Source of the DNA: Paenibacillus sp. FSL W8-0186
Lineage (GTDB): Bacteria; Bacillota; Bacilli; Paenibacillales; Paenibacillaceae
Reading direction: 5' to 3'
NCBI RefSeq assembly: GCF_037969765.1
Contig: NZ_CP150207.1
Coordinates: forward strand, 806,001-870,000
DNA: 64,000 nt
In this document: piece after piece, positions 17,302-25,572 of the stretch
How the letters are laid out: each line of letters starts with the position of its first letter
How positions within the stretch are numbered: the first letter of the stretch is position 1
Program-made: the position numbers and the translations under genes
Notes under the pieces: model-generated
What the model was told of the DNA's origin: nothing
The model's database searches: none
What the model saw: only the letters and a program-made list of their open reading frames with translations

Positions 17302-17690
17302 CGTAGCACTCCCCACATGCCCTGCACCAGCCCGAGCGAATCCCCGCAGGGGACAGCGCCCCCCAGCACGGAGCCTCACAACGAACCGCCCAAGCAGCAG
17401 TTCACTCCAAATCCCTTCGTAGCAATCGCCAAAAGTTCATCGTAGCATTCCCCACATGCCTTGCACCAACCCAAGCGAATCCCCGCAGGGGACAGCGCCC
17501 CTCAGCACGCAGCCCCACGAACCGCCCAAAGCCGCAGTCCGCTCCAAATCCCTTCGTAGCAATCGCCAAAAGTTCATCGTAGCATTCCCCACATGCCTTG
17601 CACCAACCCAAGCGAATCCCCGCAGGGGACAGCGCCCCTCAGCACGCAGCCCCACAATGAACCGCCCAAAGCAGCAATCCGCTCCAATGC
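17302..17690. repeat. Three-copy tandem repeat (period 137-139) between nrdA and nrdB
   Basis: Copies begin at 17302, 17441 and 17578, each with CGTAGCA(T/C)TCCCCACATGCC. Copies two and three are nearly identical, copy one is more diverged, and copy three is cut short near 17690. Each unit contains the small palindrome TCCCCGCAGGGGA followed by CAGCGCCCC; a related hairpin TTCCCGAAGGGAA lies at about 17868-17880. The region is GC-rich and holds no credible gene; the overlapping frames are repeat translations. Confidence 0.85.
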
Positions 17691-17995
17691 AGGAGCGCTA
17701 CCGTAGAGCGGGCCCGTTAGGGCGGCAAGCGGACCAGTTGCACGAACTACCTCGGGTGCGCTCGACAGCGGCAGTCCCCCGCAGCGTGTTTCCAGGCAGC
17801 ACGGGTGCGCCTAAAGTAAGACGTACCCGGGGAAAAGCGTTCCACCCACCAGCCCATAGCGCATTCCCGAAGGGAACAGCGAGCAGGAGCGCCTCTACAA
17901 CTCCAACGTTACTCCCTTTTGCGGGAGTCCCGAGGGCAGCAGGCCCTGGGGGCCCTCCCTTACGACAAGGGAGGGTTTGGGTGGGATGGGATCAA
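17691..17995. other. GC-rich spacer after nrdA
   Basis: No gene. It holds a strong hairpin CCCTCCCTT/AAGGGAGGG (about 17954-17975) immediately downstream of nrdA on the minus strand but without a T run, so it may stabilise the nrdA transcript end or act as an mRNA structure and not as a classical terminator. Confidence 0.45.
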
Positions 17996-20329
17996 TTAAC
18001 TGGCGCAGCTCTCACACTCTTCAATCGTCAGCGCGCGGCTGCGAACATAGTAAGTCGATTTCAGGCCGGCCTTCCAGGCATGCAGATGCAGATCCAGGAA
18101 CTCCGTCGCCTTGATGTCCGGGCGCACGTACAGGTTGAAGCTTTGCGCTTGGTCGACGTGACGCTGGCGTGCTCCGGCCATATCGATCGACCAGTGCTGG
18201 TCAATCAGGAAAGCCGTTTTGTAGTACCAGATCGTCTTCTCGGACAGATCCGGCGCCGGGTTGGCGATTTTGTACGTCGTCTTCTCCTCGTAGGAGAGCA
18301 GTTCGTACAGCGGATCGATGCTCGCAGTAGAACCAGCGATGATCGAAGTTGAGCCGTTCGGCGCAATTGCGAACATCCAGGCGTTGCGCACGCCGTTCTG
18401 GCTGACTTCCTCCGCCAGCTCGCGCCATTGCTCGGTTGTTACGAACTTGCCTTCACGAGTGCCGTCGGTGTAATTCCGGTACGTGAAGTAGTTGCCGTTC
18501 TCCCAATCGGAGCCGGCGAACTTCGGATAGCGGCCTTTCTCTTTAGCTAGCTCCATACTGGATTTGACCAGCAGATAGTTGATTTTTTCGTAGAGATCGT
18601 CGTTATATTTAACGGCTTCCTCGGATTCCCAGCGGATGCCTTCCAGAGCAAGCAAATGATGCAGCCCGAAGGTGCCCAGCCCGATCGCCCGGTATTGGCT
18701 GTTCGTGTATTGAGCTTGCAGTACCTCAATGTTGTTGATGTCGATGACGTTATCGAGCATCCGCGTCTGAATCGGAACGAGCCGATCTAATACGCCAGCC
18801 GGTACAGCGCGGGCAAGGTGGATCGAGTTCAGGTTGCAGACGACGAAATCGCCAGGGATTTTGGAAACGACGATACGGGTTTGTCCGTCCTTCGTTACCA
18901 GCTCCTCTTGTTCTACAACGGTTGGCGACTGGTTCTGCATGATTTCCGTGCACAGGTTAGAAGAGTAGATCATGCCGTGCGCCCGGTTCGGGTTGGCGCG
19001 GTTGACGGTGTCTCTATAGAACATGTACGGGGTGCCCGTCTCCAGCTGCGATTTCATGATCCGTTTCATAATATCGATCGCTGGCATCGTAATTCTCGAC
19101 AGTGTCGGATGATTGACCGCTTCCCCGTATTTCTCACGGAACTCGCCGCTGCCGACCTCTTTGTCGTAGAAATCCTCCAGGCCTAGCGGACGGCCGTTCT
19201 CGTCTTTCCAGCCCATCGTTTTCTTCACTTCGTGCGGGCAGAACAGGTTCCATTCGCCGCGAGCCTCGACGGCTTCCATGAAAAGGTCAGGGAGGCAGAC
19301 GCCGTGGAACACGTCATGCGCGCGCATCCGCTCATCGCCGTTATTCAGCTTCAGGTCAAGGAAAGCAAGGATATCCTTGTGGAACACGTCCAGGTATACC
19401 GCGATGGCTCCTTTGCGTGTGCCGAGCTGGTCGACGCTGACGGCGGTGTTGTTCAGCTGGCGAATCCACGGGATTACGCCGGAGCTGGTGTTCTTGTGGC
19501 CGCGAATGTCCGAGCCACGGGCGCGAACCTTGCCGAGATAGACGCCGATGCCGCCGCCCATTTTGCTGAGGCGGGCCACGTCCGTATTAGAATCGAAAAT
19601 GCCTTCCAGCGAGTCGTCCACCGTATCGATGAAGCAGCTGGACAGCTGTCCGGCGACTTTTTTACCGGCATTGGACATCGTCGGCGTAGCGGCGGTCATA
19701 TAGATGTTGCTCATCGCCCAGTAAGCTTCTTTTACATAGTCCAGACGCTTGTCCGCTGGCTCTTGGTGCATCAGGTACATCGCGATGACCATGTAGCGTT
19801 CCTGAGGCAGTTCCATCGTGCGTCCGTCAAAATCCGTCGCCAGGTAGCGCTCAGCGAGCGTCAGCAGGCCGATATAATCGAACAGCAGGTCGCGGGTCGG
19901 GTCGATCAGCTCGCCCAGCTCATCGATTTGCTCTTTCGTATAGCAATCGAGCAATTCTTGGCGGTAGATGCCCGCTTTGACCAGCTCGGTAATGAGATGG
20001 TAGAACGAACCGTAGGGCTCTTCCGGATACGCTTTGTAACGGCGGTTGACCGCTGCTTTTTTGTATAAGGTTGTGAGCAGGGCGCGGGCTGCGGCAAACT
20101 TCCAGTCCGGCTCGTCCTTGGTAACGAGCTCTAGGGCGGACATCGTAAAGGCGCTGCTGATTTCCTCGCCGGTAACGACGTCATGTCTCAGCTTAGCGGT
20201 AACGCCACGCAGCAGGCGCTCCTTGCTCAGTGTATGTAATCCCTCCAGAATACGGTCGGCGTAAATGCCGAGACGGTCATTGTCGAACGCAAGCTGGCGG
20301 TTGTTGGGTTTCGTTACGAGTGAAGGCAT
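17996..20329 (-). CDS. nrdA: Class Ia ribonucleotide reductase, alpha (catalytic) subunit
   Basis: About 777 residues. It reduces ribonucleoside diphosphates with the NrdB radical. Visible signatures are TPTMSNAG and QLSSCF (redox Cys), KMGGGIGVYLGK, the active-site NLCTEI (about residue 456), the GLGTFGLHHLL block, the PNGSTSIIAGSTASIDP loop and the C-terminal shuttle pair CESC. The first ~90 residues look like a partial or divergent ATP-cone. I start at ATG 20329 (MPSLVTK) because GAGG is nine bases upstream; the longer frame from 20374 begins at an unsupported TTG. It is preceded by a leader with a terminator-like hairpin and lies downstream of nrdDG. Confidence 0.93.
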   Translation of the reverse strand: MPSLVTKPNNRQLAFDNDRLGIYADRILEGLHTLSKERLLRGVTAKLRHDVVTGEEISSAFTMSALELVTKDEPDWKFAAARALLTTLYKKAAVNRRYKAYPEEPYGSFYHLITELVKAGIYRQELLDCYTKEQIDELGELIDPTRDLLFDYIGLLTLAERYLATDFDGRTMELPQERYMVIAMYLMHQEPADKRLDYVKEAYWAMSNIYMTAATPTMSNAGKKVAGQLSSCFIDTVDDSLEGIFDSNTDVARLSKMGGGIGVYLGKVRARGSDIRGHKNTSSGVIPWIRQLNNTAVSVDQLGTRKGAIAVYLDVFHKDILAFLDLKLNNGDERMRAHDVFHGVCLPDLFMEAVEARGEWNLFCPHEVKKTMGWKDENGRPLGLEDFYDKEVGSGEFREKYGEAVNHPTLSRITMPAIDIMKRIMKSQLETGTPYMFYRDTVNRANPNRAHGMIYSSNLCTEIMQNQSPTVVEQEELVTKDGQTRIVVSKIPGDFVVCNLNSIHLARAVPAGVLDRLVPIQTRMLDNVIDINNIEVLQAQYTNSQYRAIGLGTFGLHHLLALEGIRWESEEAVKYNDDLYEKINYLLVKSSMELAKEKGRYPKFAGSDWENGNYFTYRNYTDGTREGKFVTTEQWRELAEEVSQNGVRNAWMFAIAPNGSTSIIAGSTASIDPLYELLSYEEKTTYKIANPAPDLSEKTIWYYKTAFLIDQHWSIDMAGARQRHVDQAQSFNLYVRPDIKATEFLDLHLHAWKAGLKSTYYVRSRALTIEECESCAS

Positions 20330-20399
20330 ATGAAAATTCCTCGCTTTCTTGAAATGGGTTATTCTATCTTCCAATTCATTGTCGAATCTTGGATGCTCA

Positions 20400-20570
20400 A
20401 ATCTTTAATTCTTAAATTGCAAGTATTCGTCAAAAAAAGAGGCGCTGCATATGCGGTCTCCAAAGATCTGCAGCTATACTCATGCGATCCCTAGAAGAGC
20501 TTTGAACAACCACATTATGACTTGGCGCCGGTGACGTCAATAAAGTGAACACAAATCATAATTATACTAG
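20400..20570 (-). promoter_or_regulatory. nrdA leader: promoter-like -10 and terminator/attenuator hairpin
   Basis: On the minus strand a TATAAT (20566-20561) sits just past the nrdG stop with a weak -35. About 90 bases later GCTGCA/TGCAGC (20474-20469 with 20449-20444) forms a stem followed by GCCTC and seven T (20439-20433). A TTGACG -35-like word overlaps the T run. The hairpin may simply end the nrdDG transcript or may act as an attenuator for nrdA. I found no clear NrdR box pair. Confidence 0.45.
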
Positions 20571-20582
20571 AAAGGCAGTCAG

Positions 20583-21101
20583 CTAGAAAGAGAAAGTTGG
20601 ACGCCATTCGACAATGCCGCGCTGGGACAGGCTTGCCGGAATGTCAATCAGCCTCTGATTGGAGCTGCCGCGATAGAGCAGGGAGGGGTCCCGCAGCTCA
20701 TCAACGTAGCGTCCGTCTACTAACACTTGGCAGCGGCTTAGAAGTCCGTATTCCGGGGACTTTGCGTCTCTGGTTAATTCCTCAAATGTATAACCGCTGT
20801 AAATCCAGGCGGATATAGCGCCTGCCGCCTCGCGCAGACGATCGAGAAATGCGCTGACCTCAGCTGCCGAGAAAAAAGGGTCTCCGCCAAGAATCGACAC
20901 TCCGCTAAGCAGCGGGTTGCCGGCGATGTCCCGAATGATTTCCTGTTCCCGTTCGGGAGTAAACGGTTCGCCGTAAAGGAAATTCCAGGTGGCCGGACTG
21001 AAGCAGCCTTTGCAATAATGGCGACAGCCGCTTATAAAGAGCGCTGCCCGCAGTCCTTCGCCTTCATTAATAGATTCCGGGTAATAGCCGCAAATATTCA
21101 T
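20583..21101 (-). CDS. nrdG: Anaerobic ribonucleotide reductase activating protein (radical SAM)
   Basis: A 172-residue radical-SAM enzyme that generates the glycyl radical on NrdD. The cluster-binding CX3CX2C motif is Cys26, Cys30, Cys33 (SGCRHYCKGCF), and the GGDPFF segment fits the SAM-binding GGE-like motif. Length is normal for NrdG. Its ATG overlaps the nrdD stop by four bases, so the two genes are translationally coupled. Confidence 0.95.
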   Translation of the reverse strand: MNICGYYPESINEGEGLRAALFISGCRHYCKGCFSPATWNFLYGEPFTPEREQEIIRDIAGNPLLSGVSILGGDPFFSAAEVSAFLDRLREAAGAISAWIYSGYTFEELTRDAKSPEYGLLSRCQVLVDGRYVDELRDPSLLYRGSSNQRLIDIPASLSQRGIVEWRPTFSF

Positions 21102-23074
21102 GTCGAATGCTTGAGGCGATCACGAACCTCGGCCTGTTTGGCAGCGTTGAAGCGGGTCTGGAAATCCCCGGTTAAATATCCGGTTACGCGGCGCAGCCGG
21201 CGGATATGGACGTCCTGCTCGCTAGCGTTGCAGGATGGGCAGGATGCGCCAATGATTCCTTCGTAGCCGCAGCCCGAGCAGCGGTCGATCGGATGGTTGA
21301 TGCTGAAATAGCTCACCTGCTGCGACAGCGCGTACTGAATGATGCGCAGGAATGCAGCCGGATTGCTGCGGGCGCTGCCGTTCAGCTCAATGTAGGAGAT
21401 GGCTCCCGCATTGCACAGTCCGTGGAACGGTGCTTCCAGCTCGATTTTTTTAGCTGCGCTAATGTTGTAGTATACCGGTATGTGAAAAGAGTTCGTATAA
21501 TACTCCCGGTCAACGACGCCAGGAATTTCCCCGTAGTCAGCCCGGTCCCGCTTGGTGAATTTCCCCGACAGCCCTTCCGCCGGAGTGGCGAACAGGGTAA
21601 TGTTCAGGTTGTGTCTTTCGCTCTGACGGTCGCAATAATCGCGCATGAAGGCGATCAAATTATAGGCCTTCTTATATACATCGGCATCTTCGCCGTGATG
21701 TTTACCATACATGGCTTTCATGCATTCTGCGAGCCCGATGAAGCCGATCGACAGGCTGCCGTGCTTGAGCAGCTCTCCCACCGTATCCTCGGGGTTCAGT
21801 TGCTCGCCGCCCTCCCAGACACCTTCGCGCATCATGAAGTCGGAAGCCTTGGCTTTCTGGGACGATTGAATCCGGAAGCGGTGCAGCAGTCCGTCCAGCG
21901 CGATATCCATATAATGCTCCAGTTCCCGGTAGAAGCCTTGTTCATCTGCGGTCTGCCGCAGTCCTAACGCTATGCCGTGCTCCAGGCCCAGCTTGACCAG
22001 GTTCAGGGTGTTGAAGGACAAGTTTCCTTTGCCGGAAAGGTGGTTGCGGCCGAAGCGGTCGCTCAGCACCCGCGTGCGGCAGCCCATCGTGGCAAATTCG
22101 GTATCCGGGTTCGCCGGATCGTAATACATCAGATTGAGCGGGGCGTCCAGGTTGGCGAAATTCGGATACAGCCGTTTGGCCGAGCATTCCGCTGCTTTCA
22201 GGAACAGTTCGTAATTGGGTTCGCCCGGCTGCTGGTTCACGCCCTGCTTGCATTTAAAAATCTGAATCGGGAAAATCGGTGTCTCGCCGCTGCCAAGTCC
22301 GCGCATCGTTGCGGCCAGCAGTGAACTGATTACGAGCTGCCCTTCTATCGACGTGCATGTGCCGTAGTTGATGCTCGTAAAAGGAATTTGTCCGCCCGCC
22401 CGGCTCGACATCGTATTGAGATTGTGGATGAGGCTCTCGGCGGCCTGCAGCGTTTCGCTTTCGGTCTCTTTAACCGCATATTTGAAGGCCCTTGGATACT
22501 GCGCCTGCAGATCAGAGCGAGCCATGGTGATCAAACCGTAATCCGCTGCGCTGTCTCCTTCTTCAAAGTAGTCCAATCCTTTGCGGAAATATTTGACGAA
22601 GGATTTGGTTACATAAGGCGCCAGGTCGTGGTCCAGCTTATTGGCGGATACACCGCCGTATTGCGCATTTTGCTGGGACTGAAAAATGATCGCCACAAGC
22701 GCCATCGCCGTCATGATCGAATTCGGCGGCCTTACGCTGCCGTTGCCGGTGTTGAACCCTTCGCGCAGCAGCTTGTCGAACGGAATGAAGATGCAGTTCG
22801 TCGTTCCGATCGCGTATTGATCCAAATCGTGCACATAGACGATATTGTCCTGAATGGCCTGAACGAGCGGCTTTGGCATGACAAAATGGTTCGCATACCA
22901 TTTCGCGTACTCGCTGCCGAATTTGCTCATTTTGCCAGAGAAGCTTTCGCCGTTCAAGTTGGCGTTCTCCCGCAGCACCTCAAGATTGCTGCTTGCAACG
23001 ATCTCTTCTCCTAATGTAATCACTTCATCCAGCATGTCTTGGCGGCTTGTATAAACCGGGTTCATCATCGCCAT
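21098..23074 (-). CDS. nrdD: Anaerobic (class III) ribonucleoside-triphosphate reductase
   Basis: A 658-residue glycyl-radical enzyme that reduces ribonucleotides without oxygen. The C-terminus has the zinc-type CSGCGYEG...CPSC cluster and the radical site RRVTGYLTG with Gly632. An active-site Cys candidate is in TMGCRTRV. Compared with E. coli NrdD (about 712 residues), homology begins about 90 residues in, so the N-terminal ATP-cone is missing and activity control must differ. A GGGAGGGG site precedes the ATG at 23074. The gene is headed by the adenosylcobalamin riboswitch. Confidence 0.93.
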   Translation of the reverse strand: MAMMNPVYTSRQDMLDEVITLGEEIVASSNLEVLRENANLNGESFSGKMSKFGSEYAKWYANHFVMPKPLVQAIQDNIVYVHDLDQYAIGTTNCIFIPFDKLLREGFNTGNGSVRPPNSIMTAMALVAIIFQSQQNAQYGGVSANKLDHDLAPYVTKSFVKYFRKGLDYFEEGDSAADYGLITMARSDLQAQYPRAFKYAVKETESETLQAAESLIHNLNTMSSRAGGQIPFTSINYGTCTSIEGQLVISSLLAATMRGLGSGETPIFPIQIFKCKQGVNQQPGEPNYELFLKAAECSAKRLYPNFANLDAPLNLMYYDPANPDTEFATMGCRTRVLSDRFGRNHLSGKGNLSFNTLNLVKLGLEHGIALGLRQTADEQGFYRELEHYMDIALDGLLHRFRIQSSQKAKASDFMMREGVWEGGEQLNPEDTVGELLKHGSLSIGFIGLAECMKAMYGKHHGEDADVYKKAYNLIAFMRDYCDRQSERHNLNITLFATPAEGLSGKFTKRDRADYGEIPGVVDREYYTNSFHIPVYYNISAAKKIELEAPFHGLCNAGAISYIELNGSARSNPAAFLRIIQYALSQQVSYFSINHPIDRCSGCGYEGIIGASCPSCNASEQDVHIRRLRRVTGYLTGDFQTRFNAAKQAEVRDRLKHST

Positions 23075-23114
23075 AACAAAGTTCCCCTCCCGAAAAACTA
23101 CGCATTACAACCAT

Positions 23115-23156
23115 ATAAAAAGGCATTTCCGATCATACAAGGTTGGAAATGCCCGA
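23115..23156 (-). terminator. Riboswitch expression-platform terminator
   Basis: On the minus strand GGCATTTCC/GGAAATGCC with a 14-base loop leads into TTTTTATA, between the cobalamin aptamer and nrdD. A second GGCATTTC word lies upstream (near 23172-23180) and could pair with the same 3' arm as an antiterminator. Confidence 0.8.
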
Positions 23157-23224
23157 ATGCGCGTTTGAAGAAATGCCTGGATCATCCTATGAAATGCAGG
23201 ATGAATGCGTATGTAAGCTGCAAG

Positions 23225-23505
23225 CGGACACCTACCTGTTCCTCGCAGGTTCATCTGGTATTTGGTGTCAAATACAGAAACGGGCAGGTCTCCTGGCTTC
23301 CGGACTTCTTCACTGACGCCTTCCCGCAGATGGTTAATATCTGCAGTGGCATTCTGTCAGTGAAGCGCTGCAAGGAGCCTTGGCAAGCTCTTGCATGCAC
23401 CCGGTCACAGTGGCGGGACCGCAGCGGAATTGCACCGCACTTCCCTTTTAAGCCCCAGCCGAGAAATAGGGGGCTGGATCACCCGATTCCACTATATTTG
23501 GTTGT
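23225..23505 (-). ncRNA. Adenosylcobalamin (B12) riboswitch
   Basis: Read on the minus strand, this segment carries the conserved words of the cobalamin aptamer in order: AAGGGAAGTGCGGTGCAATT with the CGGTCCCGCCACTGT core (GCCACTG at 23414-23408), several helical arms, then GCCAGGAGACCTGCC (about 23297-23283). It ends with a pairing GACACC/GGTGTC. A terminator lies between it and nrdD. Expected behaviour is that AdoCbl binding lowers nrdDG expression. Confidence 0.92.
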
Positions 23506-23640
23506 CTGCAACTTACATTACCCCAATATGTAGTGTTTGTAAACAGTCATCTTCACTAGCTGAAGGATGAAAAATCATGAAAAAACAGGTGAAAGCAACC
23601 CTGATGCGGCGAGTGGGAGATGCAGAAAAATTGTGAACAT

Positions 23641-24471
23641 TTATCGCGGCAGTTCATGATCGTATTTTTTGCGCAGCTGGTTCAACTGCTCTAATTTGCG
23701 CAGATGCTGCTCCTGGTTTCTCATCCCGGCGGCAACGATCAGGTTCTCTACCAGGAAGGTCGGGGCGATCATCGAATGGAATTCCCAAATCTCGCCCCGG
23801 CTGGCATACAGGGTCATGTCGCATTGGCCCGAGAAGTCGGAGACAAGGCGATCGGTAATGAGTATCGTGCGGTAGCCGCATTGCTTGGCATGATCTGTGA
23901 TCACCTTGGCTTCCGGCAGCAGACGGACGAAGCCGAAGAGAACAACGACGTCTTCGCCTGTTATATGAAGCAGATCCTCGAACAGCTCGCTGCCTCCGCG
24001 ATCAAGGCGATGGATGGACAGGCCGAAGCGGCTGAGGCGGTAATGCATCAGCTGGGCGAGGCCGGACGAGGGACCCGGAGCGTACAAATATACTCTGCGC
24101 GCCGTGACAAGCGCATCCACAGCGGCGTCAAATGCTTCCTGTGAATAATGCTGCAGCGTGCTCTCCAGATGTTCGATGCTGGAGGCAAGAAATTGTCCGG
24201 GAAAGGATGCCGCGTTGGCTCTATCCATGATGTTCTTCATCTTGGCGGCAGGGGTAACCTCCAGATGCTCGCGAAGCTGGTTTTTGAAATCTTTGATATT
24301 TTTAAATCCGACAGAACGCCAAAACCTCGATACGGAGGCGATGCTGAGTCCCAAGTTGTCCGCGATTTCCTGTTCGGTCAGAAAGAGGACAGTTTGCATA
24401 TTCTTCTGGATATAGTCGGCAATTTTATATTGACCCGGGGATAAGGTTTCTAAATTCCAGTCCAAGTTCAT
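23641..24471 (-). CDS. MurR/RpiR-family transcriptional regulator
   Basis: A 276-residue repressor or activator with an N-terminal HTH_6 domain (EQEIADNLGLSIASVSRFWRSVGFKNIKDFK, in part, near residues 33-65) and a C-terminal SIS sugar-phosphate-binding domain (about 120-250, with VYLYAPGPSSGLAQ and VVVLFGFVR). It is transcribed divergently from the ECF transporter operon 210 bases away and is its likely regulator. The SIS domain suggests that the effector is a phosphorylated sugar or related metabolite. Confidence 0.88.
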   Translation of the reverse strand: MNLDWNLETLSPGQYKIADYIQKNMQTVLFLTEQEIADNLGLSIASVSRFWRSVGFKNIKDFKNQLREHLEVTPAAKMKNIMDRANAASFPGQFLASSIEHLESTLQHYSQEAFDAAVDALVTARRVYLYAPGPSSGLAQLMHYRLSRFGLSIHRLDRGGSELFEDLLHITGEDVVVLFGFVRLLPEAKVITDHAKQCGYRTILITDRLVSDFSGQCDMTLYASRGEIWEFHSMIAPTFLVENLIVAAGMRNQEQHLRKLEQLNQLRKKYDHELPR

Positions 24472-24544
24472 GAGGTTGGCCTCTCTTCCTTCGAATGAAT
24501 TGATAGCTTTAGATTAACATATCTGCAGGGGGGCGGTAATGAGA

Positions 24545-24610
24545 ATCTAGCCTGAAATGATATATTTTTTACATTAAATAAAGTGATGAAATAATTTTTA
24601 CATATGATTT
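24545..24610. promoter_or_regulatory. Candidate RpiR operator repeats in the divergent promoter
   Basis: Two direct copies of TGAAAT..ATTTTTTACAT lie at about 24553-24574 and 24587-24603 between the regulator and the ECF operon. TGAAAT with a following ATTTT-rich half resembles operators of RpiR-type proteins. This is inference from position and repetition. Confidence 0.4.
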
Positions 24611-24680
24611 ACAAGATATAGAAGCAGCTTTAATAAATCCCTCCTATAGTGGAGCTATCTGAAACCAGGAGGGGAAGTAA

Positions 24681-25553
24681 GTGGCTCAATTAAGGCAAAG
24701 GTATGTATTAACCCAGTCCCAGAAAATGATGGTATTCATTCTATCCATGTCGCTGTACGGTCTATCGAATATGATCACCGAGCTGATTCCGTCGGTTCGG
24801 CTGGGACCGATCGAACTGTCCGTCGAGTATTTCGCTTTTATTCCGCTGACGCTGTGCATTTTGTTCCATCCGTTCTACGCAGCCGTCGGGGCAGCACTGG
24901 GCGAAGTCATCTTCGGGGAGATTATGCTGGGGCAATTCGGCGGGCTTGGCGAGCTGGAGAAGTTCATCGGCTTCTCCCTGGCGATGTTCATCGCCGGGAC
25001 GCTGGTGAACGATCCGCAGAACCGCAGGCAGGTTGGCGTCGCAGCAATGATGGGAGTCATCATCCACCAATTTATTAGCTGCGCGGTCGATATCGGCAAG
25101 GTATGGATCGGTGTGGAGGAGTTCGAGGCGGTGCCGGGCTTGGCGGAGAGCGTGGTAGTTGTTGAGGGAGTGGCTTTTTTGAACGATGTGCTGTTCTCAG
25201 GAATTCTGTTTGCGCTGCTGCCGACACTGTATCTTGTGCCGCGCTTGTATGGGAAAATCGAACCGCTCCTTGGCATGAAGCCTAGAAATAATAAGATGAA
25301 ATATTCATTCGCTGAAATTATGGCTCCCAGATTGATCGTTGTATCCGTAATACTGGCTGTTCTGGCGGCTGCTGCGGAGTTCCTGGCGGAATCGGATATG
25401 GCACTCGTTGAATGGGATGCCGACTTCCTGGAGAGCATTGGCGGCTGGTTCATCTGGGTCAGCATCGGCGCTGCCGCCGCGGTGGCATGCCTTACGATCT
25501 GGCTGCTGGTTCGCAGAGGAAAACGTTCGGGTACGGCAGGCACCGGGATCTAA
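24681..25553 (+). CDS. Probable ECF transporter membrane substrate (S) component
   Basis: A 290-residue membrane protein with about six to seven helices and a long N-terminal cytoplasmic start. I do not recognise a named S-family from sequence alone. The call rests on topology, the small-residue-rich PFYAAVGAALGEVIFGE segment and position at the head of an operon with a fused EcfAA' ATPase and an EcfT. A last helix pair (about 215-280) goes beyond the standard six-helix S fold. GTG start with AGGAGGGG upstream. The solute is unknown. Confidence 0.65.
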   Translation: MAQLRQRYVLTQSQKMMVFILSMSLYGLSNMITELIPSVRLGPIELSVEYFAFIPLTLCILFHPFYAAVGAALGEVIFGEIMLGQFGGLGELEKFIGFSLAMFIAGTLVNDPQNRRQVGVAAMMGVIIHQFISCAVDIGKVWIGVEEFEAVPGLAESVVVVEGVAFLNDVLFSGILFALLPTLYLVPRLYGKIEPLLGMKPRNNKMKYSFAEIMAPRLIVVSVILAVLAAAAEFLAESDMALVEWDADFLESIGGWFIWVSIGAAAAVACLTIWLLVRRGKRSGTAGTGI

Positions 25554-25572
25554 TCAGAGTGGAGGTTGAAGC

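Noticed and set aside
17402..17655. Overlapping minus-strand frames in the nrdA-nrdB spacer
   Set aside because: They translate the tandem repeat in successive copies; the products are repeats of each other, with no ribosome site.
17302..17690. CRISPR array
   Set aside because: Repeat unit is 137-139 bases with no short repeat/unique spacer pattern and no cas genes.
17456..18352. Plus-strand 298-codon frame across the spacer and nrdA 3' end
   Set aside because: Overlaps conserved NrdA C-terminal coding on the other strand and the repeat array; product is low complexity.
20330..20582. NrdR box pair before nrdA
   Set aside because: An ACACAAATCATAAT-like word is present, but it does not match the 16-base consensus well and has no second copy.
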